Notes: generated from the letters alone by a model not told the origin. 64,000 bases of DNA from Regnicoccus frigidus (GCA_025194985.1 JAOANE010000047.1:1-64000); one strand, 5' to 3'; shown: positions 17,348 through 26,003, counted from the stretch's first letter. Translations and numbers: made by a program.

Positions 17348-18280
17348 ATGCGGGATTGCCAGACCTTCAGCAGCGTTGAAGAACTGGCGGACCTGCTCCA
17401 GGCGACCGGGCTGGATCTCCAGCTCTGCCAGCTCTCCGGCGGGCGCCTGCAAGGGCGGATGGCCCTGAAGGAGCTGGGGGGGCTGAGGCTGCTGCGACTT
17501 CAGGTCAACCGCCGGCTTCTCTTTGCTGGTTCCAAGCCGGCCCATCGCCAGTTGGTGGCCCTCGATCTGGCCATGGGCCCGCGGCAGGCCCCGCTGCGGG
17601 CCCATGGGGTGGCGATGCTCCCGGACACACTCTTTGGCCTCGACGCCCGCTCGGAGGTGCACCTCTCCACACCGGAGCTGCTCGATCTGGGTGTGGTGAT
17701 GCTTGAGCGCAGCGTCCTGCAGCAGAGCAGCAACGAATTCGGCGGCCCCGACCTCACGGCGCCCCGCCTGAGCGCCAACTGGCTGGAGGTGGGTCCCGAA
17801 CGCCATAGAAGCCTGCGCCAGTTATTGCTGACGCTGTTGTCCGCCCCCACCGCGCCCGCCGGCGCGATCCAGGGCGACCTGGTGCCGCTGCTGCTCGAAG
17901 CGATGGTGCATGGCTCCGGCTGCAGGGCCGACCTCTGCCCGCCTCCGGCTCGGATCGATCTGGTCAAACAGGTGCAGCAATGGGTGGAGGACCATCCCGG
18001 CGAACCAATCAGCCTGGAGACGCTCTGCCGCCAGGCTCACGTCGGCCGCCGCAGCCTGCTCCAGGGCTTCCGGGAACACCTCGGCATGGGCCCGATGGCC
18101 TACATCAAGTTGAAGCGCCTGCATGGCATCCGCCGCGAACTGCTCCGGGCCCAGCCTGAATCGGTAACGGTGGCAGGGCTCGCCGCCCGCTGGGGATTTC
18201 TCAACCCGGGGCACTTCGCCCGGGATTACCAGCGGTTGTTTGGCGTTCTCCCCAGCCAGACCCTGAACGGCCGCGGCTAG
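17348..18280 (+). CDS. AraC-family transcriptional regulator
   Basis: A 310-residue regulator. The C-terminal double helix-turn-helix is clear: PISLETLCRQAHVGRRSLLQGFREHLGMGPMAYIKLKRL and VTVAGLAARWGFLNPGHFARDYQRLFGVLPS. The N-terminal 200 residues look like the sensing domain of OxyR-unlike AraC proteins seen beside sulfatases and aldehyde dehydrogenases. It reads divergently from the arylsulfatase across 98 bases, the usual geometry for a local activator. Its TAG stop is directly followed by the reverse-complement stop of the HAD gene (TAGCTA), leaving no bases between the two genes. ATG 17348 is selected over upstream frame that overlaps the sulfatase. Confidence 0.9.
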   Translation: MRDCQTFSSVEELADLLQATGLDLQLCQLSGGRLQGRMALKELGGLRLLRLQVNRRLLFAGSKPAHRQLVALDLAMGPRQAPLRAHGVAMLPDTLFGLDARSEVHLSTPELLDLGVVMLERSVLQQSSNEFGGPDLTAPRLSANWLEVGPERHRSLRQLLLTLLSAPTAPAGAIQGDLVPLLLEAMVHGSGCRADLCPPPARIDLVKQVQQWVEDHPGEPISLETLCRQAHVGRRSLLQGFREHLGMGPMAYIKLKRLHGIRRELLRAQPESVTVAGLAARWGFLNPGHFARDYQRLFGVLPSQTLNGRG

Positions 18281-19360
18281 CTAAGGGCAGGGCTGGGCGG
18301 TCGCCGTGCTATCCGGATCCGGGAACACCCGCGCCCAGTCGTTGCGCATGCTCACCACGGTCCAGCCGCGCTCCTGGGCCTGATCGAGCGCCAGGTCGAG
18401 CTTGCCGACCGGGGAGCGGCGGTCGTAGGCCACCTCCCGCTCGGCGTCGTCATGGCGGATGAGCATCCCCAGGCGGCTGCCGGGCAGGGAGGTCGTCCAC
18501 TCCAGCATCTGCCGATCGCCATCGGAGTTGCCGAAGGCCGCAATCGGCGGCCGGCCGATCAGCCGCTCGATCGACAAGGGCTTGATCGCCTCATCATTGA
18601 GCACCTCCAGTTCGGGCTGCCGCAGAATCATCGGCTTGCCATCACGGACGACGTAGGTGGTGCGGACGCTGGAGCCGATCACCTGCTCCGGTGGAATGCC
18701 GTAGAGCTCCTGGCTGATCGCCCGCAGGAACGCTCCACCACCGCCGGAAACGATGTAGGTGCGGAAGCCGTTGACGCGGAGCAGCTCGAGCAACTCCAGC
18801 ATCGGCACGTAGGTGAGGGAGGTGTAGGGCCGCTGAAGGCCGGGATGGCAGGCGGTGTTGAACCACTCGCGGGCCAGGGCTTCGAAGGCCTGGGGGGTCA
18901 TGCCCGCGTGGGTGATCCCCACGAGCTCCATCAGCCCCTTCGTCCCCATCGCCAGCGCCGCCTCGCCGTTGCCGGCGGCGGCAGCGGCAACCACGGGATT
19001 GGCGGCGAGTTCCGGCCGCTCCTGCAGCAGGCGGCGGGCACGGTCGATGGCAAAGGCCAGCTGGGCGTACATCGGCTGCTCCGACCAGAGCGTGCCGTCG
19101 TTGTCGAACACGGCGATTCGCTCGGCCGGAGGCACGTACCCCTCGCCCCCCTCCGTGGTGACGGTGCGAATGAAGCTGAGCAAACGTTGCCGGGCGGGCC
19201 CCTCGCGCCAGGAGGGCAGCAGCGGCTGCTCGATCACCGCCCCTGCCAGCGGCGCCGACTCCAGGGCGGCTCCCGTGGCGGCACGCACGGGCAAACCCTG
19301 GCCCAGCACTGACGAAGCCAGCAGGGCGGCAGCCAACAGGGGGAGCGATCCGTGGGCCAT
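18281..19360 (-). CDS. Exported HAD-superfamily phosphatase
   Basis: A 359-residue protein with a signal peptide (LPLLAAALLASSVLGQGLPVRA) followed by a HAD domain: motif I is AVFDNDGTLW with the nucleophile Asp, motif II the TYIVSGG region, and motif IV AAFGNSDGDRQML. It resembles phosphoserine-phosphatase-like HAD proteins commonly found next to sulfatases in bacteria. The mature enzyme should act in the periplasm; substrate unknown. It converges on the AraC gene with zero spacing and overlaps rdgB upstream by one base (start 19360 versus rdgB end 19360). Confidence 0.87.
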   Translation of the reverse strand: MAHGSLPLLAAALLASSVLGQGLPVRAATGAALESAPLAGAVIEQPLLPSWREGPARQRLLSFIRTVTTEGGEGYVPPAERIAVFDNDGTLWSEQPMYAQLAFAIDRARRLLQERPELAANPVVAAAAAGNGEAALAMGTKGLMELVGITHAGMTPQAFEALAREWFNTACHPGLQRPYTSLTYVPMLELLELLRVNGFRTYIVSGGGGAFLRAISQELYGIPPEQVIGSSVRTTYVVRDGKPMILRQPELEVLNDEAIKPLSIERLIGRPPIAAFGNSDGDRQMLEWTTSLPGSRLGMLIRHDDAEREVAYDRRSPVGKLDLALDQAQERGWTVVSMRNDWARVFPDPDSTATAQPCP

Positions 19361-19983
19361 CAGGGTGGGCTGAGAGGGAACAACATCGCCATTCTGGGGA
19401 GCAGCGCCTCAAAGGCCCGGCCGCGATGGCCCAGCCGCCGCTTCTGATCCGGCTGCATCTCGGCGAAGGTCAGGCCCACGTCCGGAACCAGGAACAGTGG
19501 GTCGTAGCCGAAACCACCGGCGCCGCGGGGTTGCTCCAGGATCAGTCCCTCACAGATTCCCTCCACCTCCAGCAGCGTGCGGCCACTGGGGTCGGCCACC
19601 GCCAGCACGGCGGTGAAACGGGCCCGCCTGTCGCTGCAGCCGGCCAGCTCCCGCAGCAGCCGGGCGATCCGCTCGGCGTCGGTGCTGGCGTAACGGGCGG
19701 AGTGGAGGCCAGGGGCGCCGCCGAGGGCATCGACGCTCAGGCCGGAGTCGTCGGCGAGGGCCCACTGGCCGGTGAGCCGCGCCACCGCTTCGGCCTTGAG
19801 GCGGGCGTTGGCGGCGAAGCTGTCGCCGGTTTCCTCCACCTCCAGGCCCGGGGGCTGGGGGCGCACGTCGAGGTTCAGGCCCGAGCCCGCCGCGCCCAGC
19901 AGGGCCGTGAACTCGCGCAGCTTGCCGGGGTTGCCGCTGGCGATCACCAGCGGCATGGGCGTGGGTTGGATCCGTTCAGTCAT
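19360..19983 (-). CDS. rdgB: Non-canonical purine NTP pyrophosphatase (RdgB/HAM1)
   Basis: A 207-residue nucleotide-pool cleaning enzyme hydrolysing dITP, ITP and XTP to monophosphates. The opening LVIASGNPGKLREF, the motif ALADDSGLSVDALGGAPG, and the closing GFGYDPLFLVP with QKRRLGHRGRAF are all diagnostic of the family. Length fits the usual 190-210 residues. Its start at ATG 19983 is 4 bases after the phosphoglucomutase stop at 19988 on the same strand, so the two are likely transcribed together, with the HAD gene behind. Confidence 0.94.
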   Translation of the reverse strand: MTERIQPTPMPLVIASGNPGKLREFTALLGAAGSGLNLDVRPQPPGLEVEETGDSFAANARLKAEAVARLTGQWALADDSGLSVDALGGAPGLHSARYASTDAERIARLLRELAGCSDRRARFTAVLAVADPSGRTLLEVEGICEGLILEQPRGAGGFGYDPLFLVPDVGLTFAEMQPDQKRRLGHRGRAFEALLPRMAMLFPLSPP

Positions 19984-19987
19984 CGCG

Positions 19988-21481
19988 CTACGACCCCGCT
20001 CCTACCGCCTCGGCGAACTGCTGCGCCCAGGCCAGCACCGCGGCCACCCGCTCCTGGCTTGGGGCCTCGCAATACAGCCGCAGCAGCGGTTCGGTGCCCG
20101 AGAAGCGCAGCATCAGCCAGTGGCTCGGGCCCAGCCGCAGCTTGAGGCCGTCGGTGTTGCTCGCCTCCAGCACGGGCACTCCAGCCACAACCTGCGGCGG
20201 CGCCTCAGCGAGCTGGCGCTCCAGCCGTTCGCGGCTGGCCATGTCCTTGAGGCGGAGGTCGAGCCGGTCGTAGGCGCTGCCGCCGCCATGGGCCGCCCGC
20301 AGCCGGTCGAGCCGCTCGCCCAGAGGCAGGCCGCCCTCCACCAGGGCCTCCACCAAGAGCAGGGCCACCAGCAGGGCATCGCGCTCGGGCAGGTGCACGC
20401 CCACGCCCACGCCCCCCGATTCCTCGCCGCCGATCAGCACCTCACCCTTGAGCATCTCAGCGGCGATGTATTTGAAGCCCACCGGCTTCTCCACCACCTC
20501 GCGGCCCAGCCCCCTGGCCACCAGCTCCATCAGGTCGGAGCCGCTCACCGTTTTGATCACCATCCCCGGCAGGCCGCGGGCCCGGGCGAGGTGGTCGATC
20601 AGCAGGGGCATGAGCAGCTGGGTGCTGCAGTAGCGGCCCTGTTCATCAATGGCGGCGATGCGGTCGCCGTCGCCATCGAAGACGATGCCCACTGCCGGGC
20701 GCCCCGCCGCGGTGGAGGCGCGCACCGCTTCGATCAGCTCGCCGAGATAGGCGGCTAGCGGCTCGGGGGGATGGCCGCCGAAGAGTGGGTCGCGCTGGGA
20801 GCGAATCTCACGGATCGCCTCACCGGCTCCGCCAGATCCATCCGCACCGCCGGCGAGCAGGGCGGGCAAGCCGCCGGCAGCGGAGCCATGCATCGGATCG
20901 ACGATCACCTGCAGCCCCAGCTGCGTGAGGCCCTCCAGCAGGCGGCTGGTGTCGACCTGGCGGCGCAGGCCGCTGAGGTAGTTCGTCCAGCCATCGAAGC
21001 GGGGGGTGACGCCGGGCACCGGCACGGTGAGGCCACCGGCCTCCAAGCGGCGCTCGACCCGGGCGGTGAAATCGCCTTCCACCGAACCGCCGAAGTGACC
21101 CTTGATCTTCAGGCCCAGCCATTCGGGCGGGTTGTGGCTGGCGGTGATCACCAGGGCCCCGAGGGCGCCCCGCTCGACCACCGCCCAGCTGCAGGCGGGG
21201 GTGGGCACGGGCGTGTCGGTGAGCAGGGGCTCAAGGCCGGCCCCGCGCACGGCACTGCCGATGGCTTCGGCCAGCTCCGGGGCCAGGAAGCGGCGGTCAT
21301 AGCCGATCACCACCTCCCGACTCGTGAGGCCTTCGGGCGCGGAATGCTCCAGCTCCCTGGCGGCAGCCGCCGCCACCGGCAGCAGGCGCTCGATGGTGAT
21401 GTCGACGCCGAGGATGCCGCGCCAGCCATCGGTGCCGAACTGGATCGGTCCTGGCTCCAGGGGCAGGGGTGGGGAAACCAT
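19988..21481 (-). CDS. Phosphoglucomutase/phosphomannomutase
   Basis: A 497-residue alpha-D-phosphohexomutase interconverting hexose 1- and 6-phosphates, feeding glycogen, nucleotide sugars and cell envelope. It opens with IQFGTDGWRGILG, carries the phosphoserine loop VITASHNPPEWLG, the metal loop VFDGDGDRIAAID, the sugar-binding GGEESGGVG and the C-terminal phosphate-binding LRFSGTEPLLRLY. The open frame runs much farther upstream, to 23212, but that portion is antisense to the RecB-like nuclease gene; ATG 21481 gives a normal protein. Cyanobacteria use this single-chain form in addition to Pgm; which sugar is preferred is not decidable here. Confidence 0.93.
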   Translation of the reverse strand: MVSPPLPLEPGPIQFGTDGWRGILGVDITIERLLPVAAAAARELEHSAPEGLTSREVVIGYDRRFLAPELAEAIGSAVRGAGLEPLLTDTPVPTPACSWAVVERGALGALVITASHNPPEWLGLKIKGHFGGSVEGDFTARVERRLEAGGLTVPVPGVTPRFDGWTNYLSGLRRQVDTSRLLEGLTQLGLQVIVDPMHGSAAGGLPALLAGGADGSGGAGEAIREIRSQRDPLFGGHPPEPLAAYLGELIEAVRASTAAGRPAVGIVFDGDGDRIAAIDEQGRYCSTQLLMPLLIDHLARARGLPGMVIKTVSGSDLMELVARGLGREVVEKPVGFKYIAAEMLKGEVLIGGEESGGVGVGVHLPERDALLVALLLVEALVEGGLPLGERLDRLRAAHGGGSAYDRLDLRLKDMASRERLERQLAEAPPQVVAGVPVLEASNTDGLKLRLGPSHWLMLRFSGTEPLLRLYCEAPSQERVAAVLAWAQQFAEAVGAGS

Positions 21482-21583
21482 CAAACTGGCGGGCAATACA
21501 TAGCTCGTAGCAGCAGCTCCTGGCCTGCGGGACAACAAGGTGCCGGCCTGGTGGCAGACCACTGGCCGCCCTAGCCTGGGCCG

Positions 21584-23182
21584 ATGCCTTGTGCCGTTGA
21601 AGAGCAGGTTGTCACCGACCGATTGCTGCGCAGCTGGCTGCGTTGCCGTCGGCGGGCCTGGCTTGACCGCCACGGCGACCCCAGCCAACGGCTCTGGAGC
21701 GCCCATCGCACCCTGCAGCTCGACGACCAGCAACGCTGTTTCGTGGGCCTGCTCGGCAAGATTCCCGGTCAGGGCGAGGCCGCTTGCGCAGCCGGCGACG
21801 CCGCGGTGGTGGGCCTGCGGCTGGTGGAACAGGTGCCGGGGGGGCTGCGGCTGGAGGGCCATCCCCCCCTGCTGGTGCGCACCGCCGGCAGCAGCCGCTG
21901 GGGCTCCCATGCCTACCAGCCAGCCCTGGCCCGCCAGGGGCGACGGCTCACCCGGGAGCACCGCTTGATGCTGACCCTCTGGGGCCGGCTGCTGGCCGGC
22001 TTCCAAGGGGCTCCTGTGAGCCATGGCCTGGTGGTAGCCGGCCATGGTCGCCACCAGGAGCGCGAACAGCTGCCGCTCACCGCTGCCCTGAACCGCCAGC
22101 TCGACGACGCCCTGCCCAGGCTGGCCGCCGAGCTGGCCTCTGCGCAGCCACCGCCCCTGGTGAACGACCGCCGCAAGTGCGTGCTCTGCTCCTGGCGCGG
22201 AGCCTGCGACCGGGAGGCGGCCGCCGAAGGCCACCTCAGCGAAGTGAGCGGCATCGGCGGCAAGCGCCGGGAGCTGCTGATCGAGCTGGGCCTGCAGCGG
22301 CTCTCCGACCTGGCGGGCGCCGAGCCCGAGCAGCTGGCCGATGCCTTGGAGGTGCACGGCGAACAGCACCGGGAGATCGCCGCCCAGCTGGTGGCCCAGG
22401 CCCGGGTGCAGCAGCAAGGCACGCCGGTGCGCCTGGAGGCCAGCCCCGCCCTGGCCGACCTGGAGCGGGCGCCGGGGCTGCTGCTCTACGACATCGAATC
22501 TGACCCCGATGCCCGCGACGACTTCCTGCACGGGTTCCTGAGGATCAAGCGCCAGGCCGATGGCTCCTGGCCGACCACAACCGAGGGCAGCCAGTACCTG
22601 CCGGTGCTGGGGCTGCATGAACACGGCGAAGCCCGGCTCTGGCAGCGGCTGCGCCTGTTGCTCGATCGCCATCCGGGCTGGCCCCTGCTCCATTACGGCG
22701 AAACCGAATCGGTGTCGCTCTGCCGGCTGGCCCAGCGGCAGGGGGAAGCGGAGCGGGAGGTGCAGGCGCTGCGCGGCCGCATGATCGACCTGCACAAACG
22801 CGTGCGCCGTCATTGGCTGATGCCGGTGAGCAGCTACGGCCTCAAGGCGGTGGCGAGCTGGCTGGGCTTCCGCTGGGGCCAGAAGGGCGTGGACGGGGCC
22901 CGCTGCCTGCTCTGGTGGCGCCAGTGGCGCGGCGATGGCAGCGACGCCGGTCGCGGCAGCCGTCACAACCTGCTGAGGATCCTGCGCTACAACCGCGACG
23001 ACTGCCGGGCCACCTGGGCGGTGGCCACCTGGCTGCTGACTCAGGATCCAGCGGTGGCGGCACTTCCGGCACCCACCGGTGGGGCGCTGAACCCGGCTGG
23101 AAGCGAGATCTCCAGCGATTTTTCTGGTGATGGCTCGCCTGATGGCTCGCCCACCAGCAGCCGCTCCGCGCCTAGCGCCTGA
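21584..23182 (+). CDS. TM0106-family RecB-like nuclease
   Basis: A 532-residue protein. The N-terminal half is a PD-(D/E)XK RecB-like domain: LRSWLRCRRRAWLDRHGD at the start and the cysteine cluster KCVLCSWRGACDREA near residue 205. A helix-hairpin-helix-like segment follows (VSGIGGKRRELLIELGLQRLSDL). The C-terminal half has an RNase H-like 3'-5' exonuclease domain beginning LLLYDIESDPDARDDF with YNRDDCRATWAV as its late acidic motif. The role of this family in vivo is unknown, probably nucleic-acid repair. The last 142 bases overlap antiparallel with ygfZ; the C-terminal tail there is low-complexity. Confidence 0.88.
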   Translation: MPCAVEEQVVTDRLLRSWLRCRRRAWLDRHGDPSQRLWSAHRTLQLDDQQRCFVGLLGKIPGQGEAACAAGDAAVVGLRLVEQVPGGLRLEGHPPLLVRTAGSSRWGSHAYQPALARQGRRLTREHRLMLTLWGRLLAGFQGAPVSHGLVVAGHGRHQEREQLPLTAALNRQLDDALPRLAAELASAQPPPLVNDRRKCVLCSWRGACDREAAAEGHLSEVSGIGGKRRELLIELGLQRLSDLAGAEPEQLADALEVHGEQHREIAAQLVAQARVQQQGTPVRLEASPALADLERAPGLLLYDIESDPDARDDFLHGFLRIKRQADGSWPTTTEGSQYLPVLGLHEHGEARLWQRLRLLLDRHPGWPLLHYGETESVSLCRLAQRQGEAEREVQALRGRMIDLHKRVRRHWLMPVSSYGLKAVASWLGFRWGQKGVDGARCLLWWRQWRGDGSDAGRGSRHNLLRILRYNRDDCRATWAVATWLLTQDPAVAALPAPTGGALNPAGSEISSDFSGDGSPDGSPTSSRSAPSA

Positions 23183-24108
23183 CGGCGGACCAGGGCCAAG
23201 CCGATCCAGCACGCGGGCTGATCCGCACGGGCCGGCAGCCGCTGGCAGGAGGTGATCCGCCCGGCCCGTTGGCCGTTGGCGTCGTGAAGCTGGGTTCCGG
23301 TCTCAAGGCCAGCCCCTGCAGCGGCCGCAGCCTGGTCGGGGCACCAGAACCAGCGTCTGAGCTGTTGTTTGACGCCGTCGTAGGTGGCGAGCTTGGCCAG
23401 GGTTTCCTGGCCCACGTAGCAGCCCTTGTTGAGACTGACCCGCTCCGCCAGCCCGAGCTCGAAGGGATTGAGATCGTCATTGATCTCGGCCGGCGCCTGG
23501 GGCCGGCCCTGCTGCAGCCGCCAACGCTCCAGCTCCGCTGCTGAGAGCTCGCTGCGGGCCGCCAACCAGGGCGCCAGCGAGGCCGGCTCCGCCTGATCGG
23601 CGAGCAGCAGCAACCGCTCCGGCCCAGCCAGCCGCCAGCCAGCGCCGGGTTCCGGACCCAGACGCTCCCAGCTGCCGGCTGCCGGCTCGCTGCCGGGCAG
23701 ACCCGGATCGCCCTCGGCTCCCAGGGCCGTGATCAGCCGGGCCGGCTGCAGGGCGCCCAGCACCACCTGATCGGCGGGGAACAGCACCCGATCGAGCGCC
23801 TGGTGAATCGCGCCGCTGTAGCCGGCGGTGATCACCAGCCAGGCCCCACTGGCGTCGACGAGCACCTCGGCGAGCCCCCGCAAGCGGGCGGTGGAGGTGA
23901 TGCAGCAGGTGGCCAGGCACTGGCCGGGGCGGGCACGCTCCAGGTCCTGGCTGGTCTGGCCATGCAGGAAGCGCAGCACCCCGGCGCCATCCAGCCGGAT
24001 CACTGCCGCCGCTTGCTCCCAGCGGCAGGGCAGCGGCGGCTGCCACTGCCAGGGATCATCGCGGCGGGAATCGCCCAGGGCTGGGCTGCTCAGGACAGGG
24101 CTGCTCAA
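23041..24108 (-). CDS. ygfZ: tRNA-modifying protein / iron-sulfur assembly factor YgfZ
   Basis: A 355-residue folate-binding protein of the GcvT-like YgfZ family, which supports assembly of some Fe-S proteins such as MiaB. The diagnostic motif KGCYVGQETLAKL is present with its cysteine, along with the N-terminal FLHGQTSQDLE and the later HDANGQRAGRITS. The start appears to be TTG 24108 since no ATG precedes the conserved region; this is uncertain. The C-terminal 47 codons overlap antiparallel with the end of the nuclease gene and encode a Pro/Ser/Gly-rich tail outside the fold, so the overlap costs the core nothing. Confidence 0.9.
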   Translation of the reverse strand: MSSPVLSSPALGDSRRDDPWQWQPPLPCRWEQAAAVIRLDGAGVLRFLHGQTSQDLERARPGQCLATCCITSTARLRGLAEVLVDASGAWLVITAGYSGAIHQALDRVLFPADQVVLGALQPARLITALGAEGDPGLPGSEPAAGSWERLGPEPGAGWRLAGPERLLLLADQAEPASLAPWLAARSELSAAELERWRLQQGRPQAPAEINDDLNPFELGLAERVSLNKGCYVGQETLAKLATYDGVKQQLRRWFWCPDQAAAAAGAGLETGTQLHDANGQRAGRITSCQRLPARADQPACWIGLALVRRQALGAERLLVGEPSGEPSPEKSLEISLPAGFSAPPVGAGSAATAGS

Positions 24109-24132
24109 GGCAAAGCAAACGGGACGTTGACC

Positions 24133-24726
24133 TCAGCCTTGCAAATCCCTGGCCGTGCTGGCGATCTCCTCCAACAGATACAGAGCGCGCAGCTCCAGCC
24201 CGGCCGCCGTCATCGCCGCGAGCCCCCCCTCCTGACGATCCACGATCGTGACCACCCGCTCCACCACATAGCCCGCCTGGCGCAGCTGATCCACCGCCTT
24301 GAGCGAAGACCCGCCCGTGGTGACCACGTCTTCAAGCACGGTGATCCGGCTGCCGAGCGCCGGCAGGGGACCCTCCAGCCAGGCGCCGGTGCCATGGCCC
24401 TTGGCCTGCTTGCGCACGATCAGGGCATCGAGCGACCGTCCCGCCAGGGCGGCGGCCATCGCCACCCCCGACACCAGCGGATCGGCCCCCAGGGTCAGGC
24501 CGGCCACGGCACTCGCCTCCGTCTCCACCTGCTCCAGCATCAGCAGCGCCAGGGCCGCCAGACCCGGACCGCTGAGGCTCACCGGCTTGCAGTTGATGTA
24601 GTGGTCGCTGCTGCGCCCAGAGGCGAGGGTGAAGCGACCATGGCGGTAGGCGCGCTCCGCCAGCAGGCTGAGAACCGTGGCGCGGGGCGTGGCGCCGGAG
24701 AGGGCGGTTGCTGGGGACGAAGACAT
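24133..24726 (-). CDS. pyrE: Orotate phosphoribosyltransferase
   Basis: A 197-residue enzyme making orotidine 5'-phosphate from orotate and PRPP in pyrimidine synthesis. It has the substrate loop RFTLASGRSSDHYINCKPV, the region VRKQAKGHGTGAWLEG with the catalytic flexible loop, and the PRPP-binding motif VLEDVVTTGGSSLKAV. Length is normal. ATG 24726 (MSSSPATAL) is taken; four more residues are possible from 24738. It lies upstream of ygfZ on the same strand with 24 bases between, an arrangement also seen in other picocyanobacteria as far as I recall. Confidence 0.95.
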   Translation of the reverse strand: MSSSPATALSGATPRATVLSLLAERAYRHGRFTLASGRSSDHYINCKPVSLSGPGLAALALLMLEQVETEASAVAGLTLGADPLVSGVAMAAALAGRSLDALIVRKQAKGHGTGAWLEGPLPALGSRITVLEDVVTTGGSSLKAVDQLRQAGYVVERVVTIVDRQEGGLAAMTAAGLELRALYLLEEIASTARDLQG

Positions 24727-24850
24727 GGAGGGCGGCAAGGGCTCGTCGTGACCCCAGCGTCGCCGACGACTGGGCTGTGGAGGAGCAGCTCCTGGGCAAA
24801 GCAGGGATCAGCGGCCTAAATTCAAAATCATCCGTTGCCGGTTGCCCAGC

Positions 24851-25384
24851 ATGGGTTCCATCCTCGACCTGCGGCGCTGCGCGGCCAGCACCGCCGCCGG
24901 CCTGCTGGCCTGGACGGCGGCACCGGTGGCCGCCGCACCGGTGATCTGCACAACCACCCTGGAGGCTCCGCCGTTGGCCATTCACGGCAACAGGCCGATG
25001 GGGCCGGTGGAGGTCACCCGTTGCGGCGTGGTGGAGAGCACCGATGCCCTGATGGACCGGCGGGCCTCCACCTACCGAAGCAGCTTCGCCCGCGGCGTCA
25101 GCCTCACCCACCAGATCACCGATCTATTCGGCATCGCCATGGGCGGCGTAGGCGGCAACCGGATCATGGGCCTGGGCTTCCCCGACCAGGCGATCGTCTG
25201 GGATGGCTCCAGCATCGGCAACACCACTGAAGCCCTGCTTGAAGAGCAGAGCGCCCCGATCCCCTGGCGCAGCGGCGACCTTCCCAATCAGCTCACCAGC
25301 AGCCTCCAAGCCGAAGCCGAGCTATTAGCACCACTGAAGGGTGATTTCAGCCCCGACATGGGCGCTGTCAGGGGGCTGTGGTGA
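24851..25384 (+). CDS. Conserved secreted hypothetical protein
   Basis: A 177-residue protein with a signal peptide (LRRCAASTAAGLLAWTAAPVAAAP). The mature part has two Cys residues (PVICTTTLEAPP and VTRCGVVES), then segments RASTYRSSFARGVSLTHQITDLFGIAMGG and GNRIMGLGFPDQAIVWDGS. It resembles short exported hypotheticals seen in picocyanobacteria, but I cannot name a family. ATG 24851 is chosen rather than TTG 24842. It diverges from pyrE over about 125 bases and ends four bases before tRNA-Met. Confidence 0.75.
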   Translation: MGSILDLRRCAASTAAGLLAWTAAPVAAAPVICTTTLEAPPLAIHGNRPMGPVEVTRCGVVESTDALMDRRASTYRSSFARGVSLTHQITDLFGIAMGGVGGNRIMGLGFPDQAIVWDGSSIGNTTEALLEEQSAPIPWRSGDLPNQLTSSLQAEAELLAPLKGDFSPDMGAVRGLW

Positions 25385-25388
25385 GCGC

Positions 25389-25461
25389 GGGGGTCTAGCA
25401 ATCTGGTGAATGCAGCGGGCTCATAATCCGCCTTAGCCGAGTTCGATCCTCGGGACCCCCA
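25389..25461 (+). tRNA. tRNA-Met (anticodon CAT), elongator type
   Basis: A 73-base cloverleaf. The acceptor stem is a perfect 7-bp GGGGGTC/GACCCCC pair, the anticodon arm GCGGG-CTCATAA-TCCGC closes with one G-T pair, and the T arm CCGAG-TTCGATC-CTCGG is perfect. The D arm has the conserved GG (TCTGGTGAA loop). The anticodon is CAT. The first pair G1-C72 is intact, so this is not the initiator form. A CAT tRNA could also be the lysidine-modified isoleucine type; elongator Met is more likely but not certain. The 3' CCA is not encoded. It follows the secreted hypothetical gene by four bases. Confidence 0.88.
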
Positions 25462-25556
25462 TCAACCAATACCCCTTCGGCATAACGTATTTTGGGCTTA
25501 GCTTGTTTTTTGCCAAGATCTCTATTCCTCTATTTGTCTATATCGGCAGTTCATGA

Positions 25557-25900
25557 TCTAATCAGCACCACCAATTGATAGCCCAAGAAGCACAGCGAGA
25601 TAGAGTTGCGACGGAATACATCAAGGCAATAAAGTCGCTCCTGCTTGACAATCAGCAGCGCTCATCAGATCAAGATTCTGAAGTCAGAGGGGTCGCGCTC
25701 CCTAACTCTTTCTTCCCTGTCGCAATTAGCAGGGGGCCGTGGTGGCCGCAAAGGCCTACTGATTCATTTTCTGCTCGACTCGTGCTTGAATACGAAGCCG
25801 AACAAGCTCTTCGACCGCAGCGGGGCCAATCTCAGGCATGCCAACCTCAGCGGTATTCAATGGGATGCCTTGACGCAGCGCCCATCAACTGACCAGCTTG
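25557..25900 (+). pseudogene. Frameshifted remnant of a pentapeptide-repeat protein
   Basis: Two adjacent frames together spell the N-terminal part of a known cyanobacterial pentapeptide-repeat protein type. One frame (from about 25557) reads QLIAQEAQRDRVATEYIKAI then KSLLLD and DSEVRGVA. The next frame continues LTLSSLSQLAGG, RKGLLIHFLLDSCL and then SGANLRHANLSGIQW, the beginning of A(N/D)Lxx repeats. The switch falls near 25690-25700. Upstream an in-frame TGA precedes the first part and downstream only about two repeats remain, so both ends are lost. The region is low in GC. The pattern of EVR...LTxLxxLxGxRKGLLxxFL followed by repeats is what identifies it. Confidence 0.72.
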
Positions 25901-26003
25901 ATGGCACCAAAAATAAGCAACCAGAGTTGAAGCAACACCTGAAGCTGAACTAGTGGCCTCAAGATAATTCTCCTTGAAGCCCTCCACTGAGGGAATCTTG
26001 CAC

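Noticed and set aside
21482..23212. Upstream part of a very long minus-strand frame continuous with phosphoglucomutase
   Set aside because: It is the antisense shadow of the RecB-like nuclease gene; translation is low-complexity and unlike any mutase, and ATG 21481 gives the normal length.
25389..25461. Initiator tRNA or lysidine-type tRNA-Ile as identity of the CAT tRNA
   Set aside because: The first acceptor pair is intact, so not initiator; isoleucine identity cannot be excluded but elongator Met is the usual CTCATAA tRNA of this kind.
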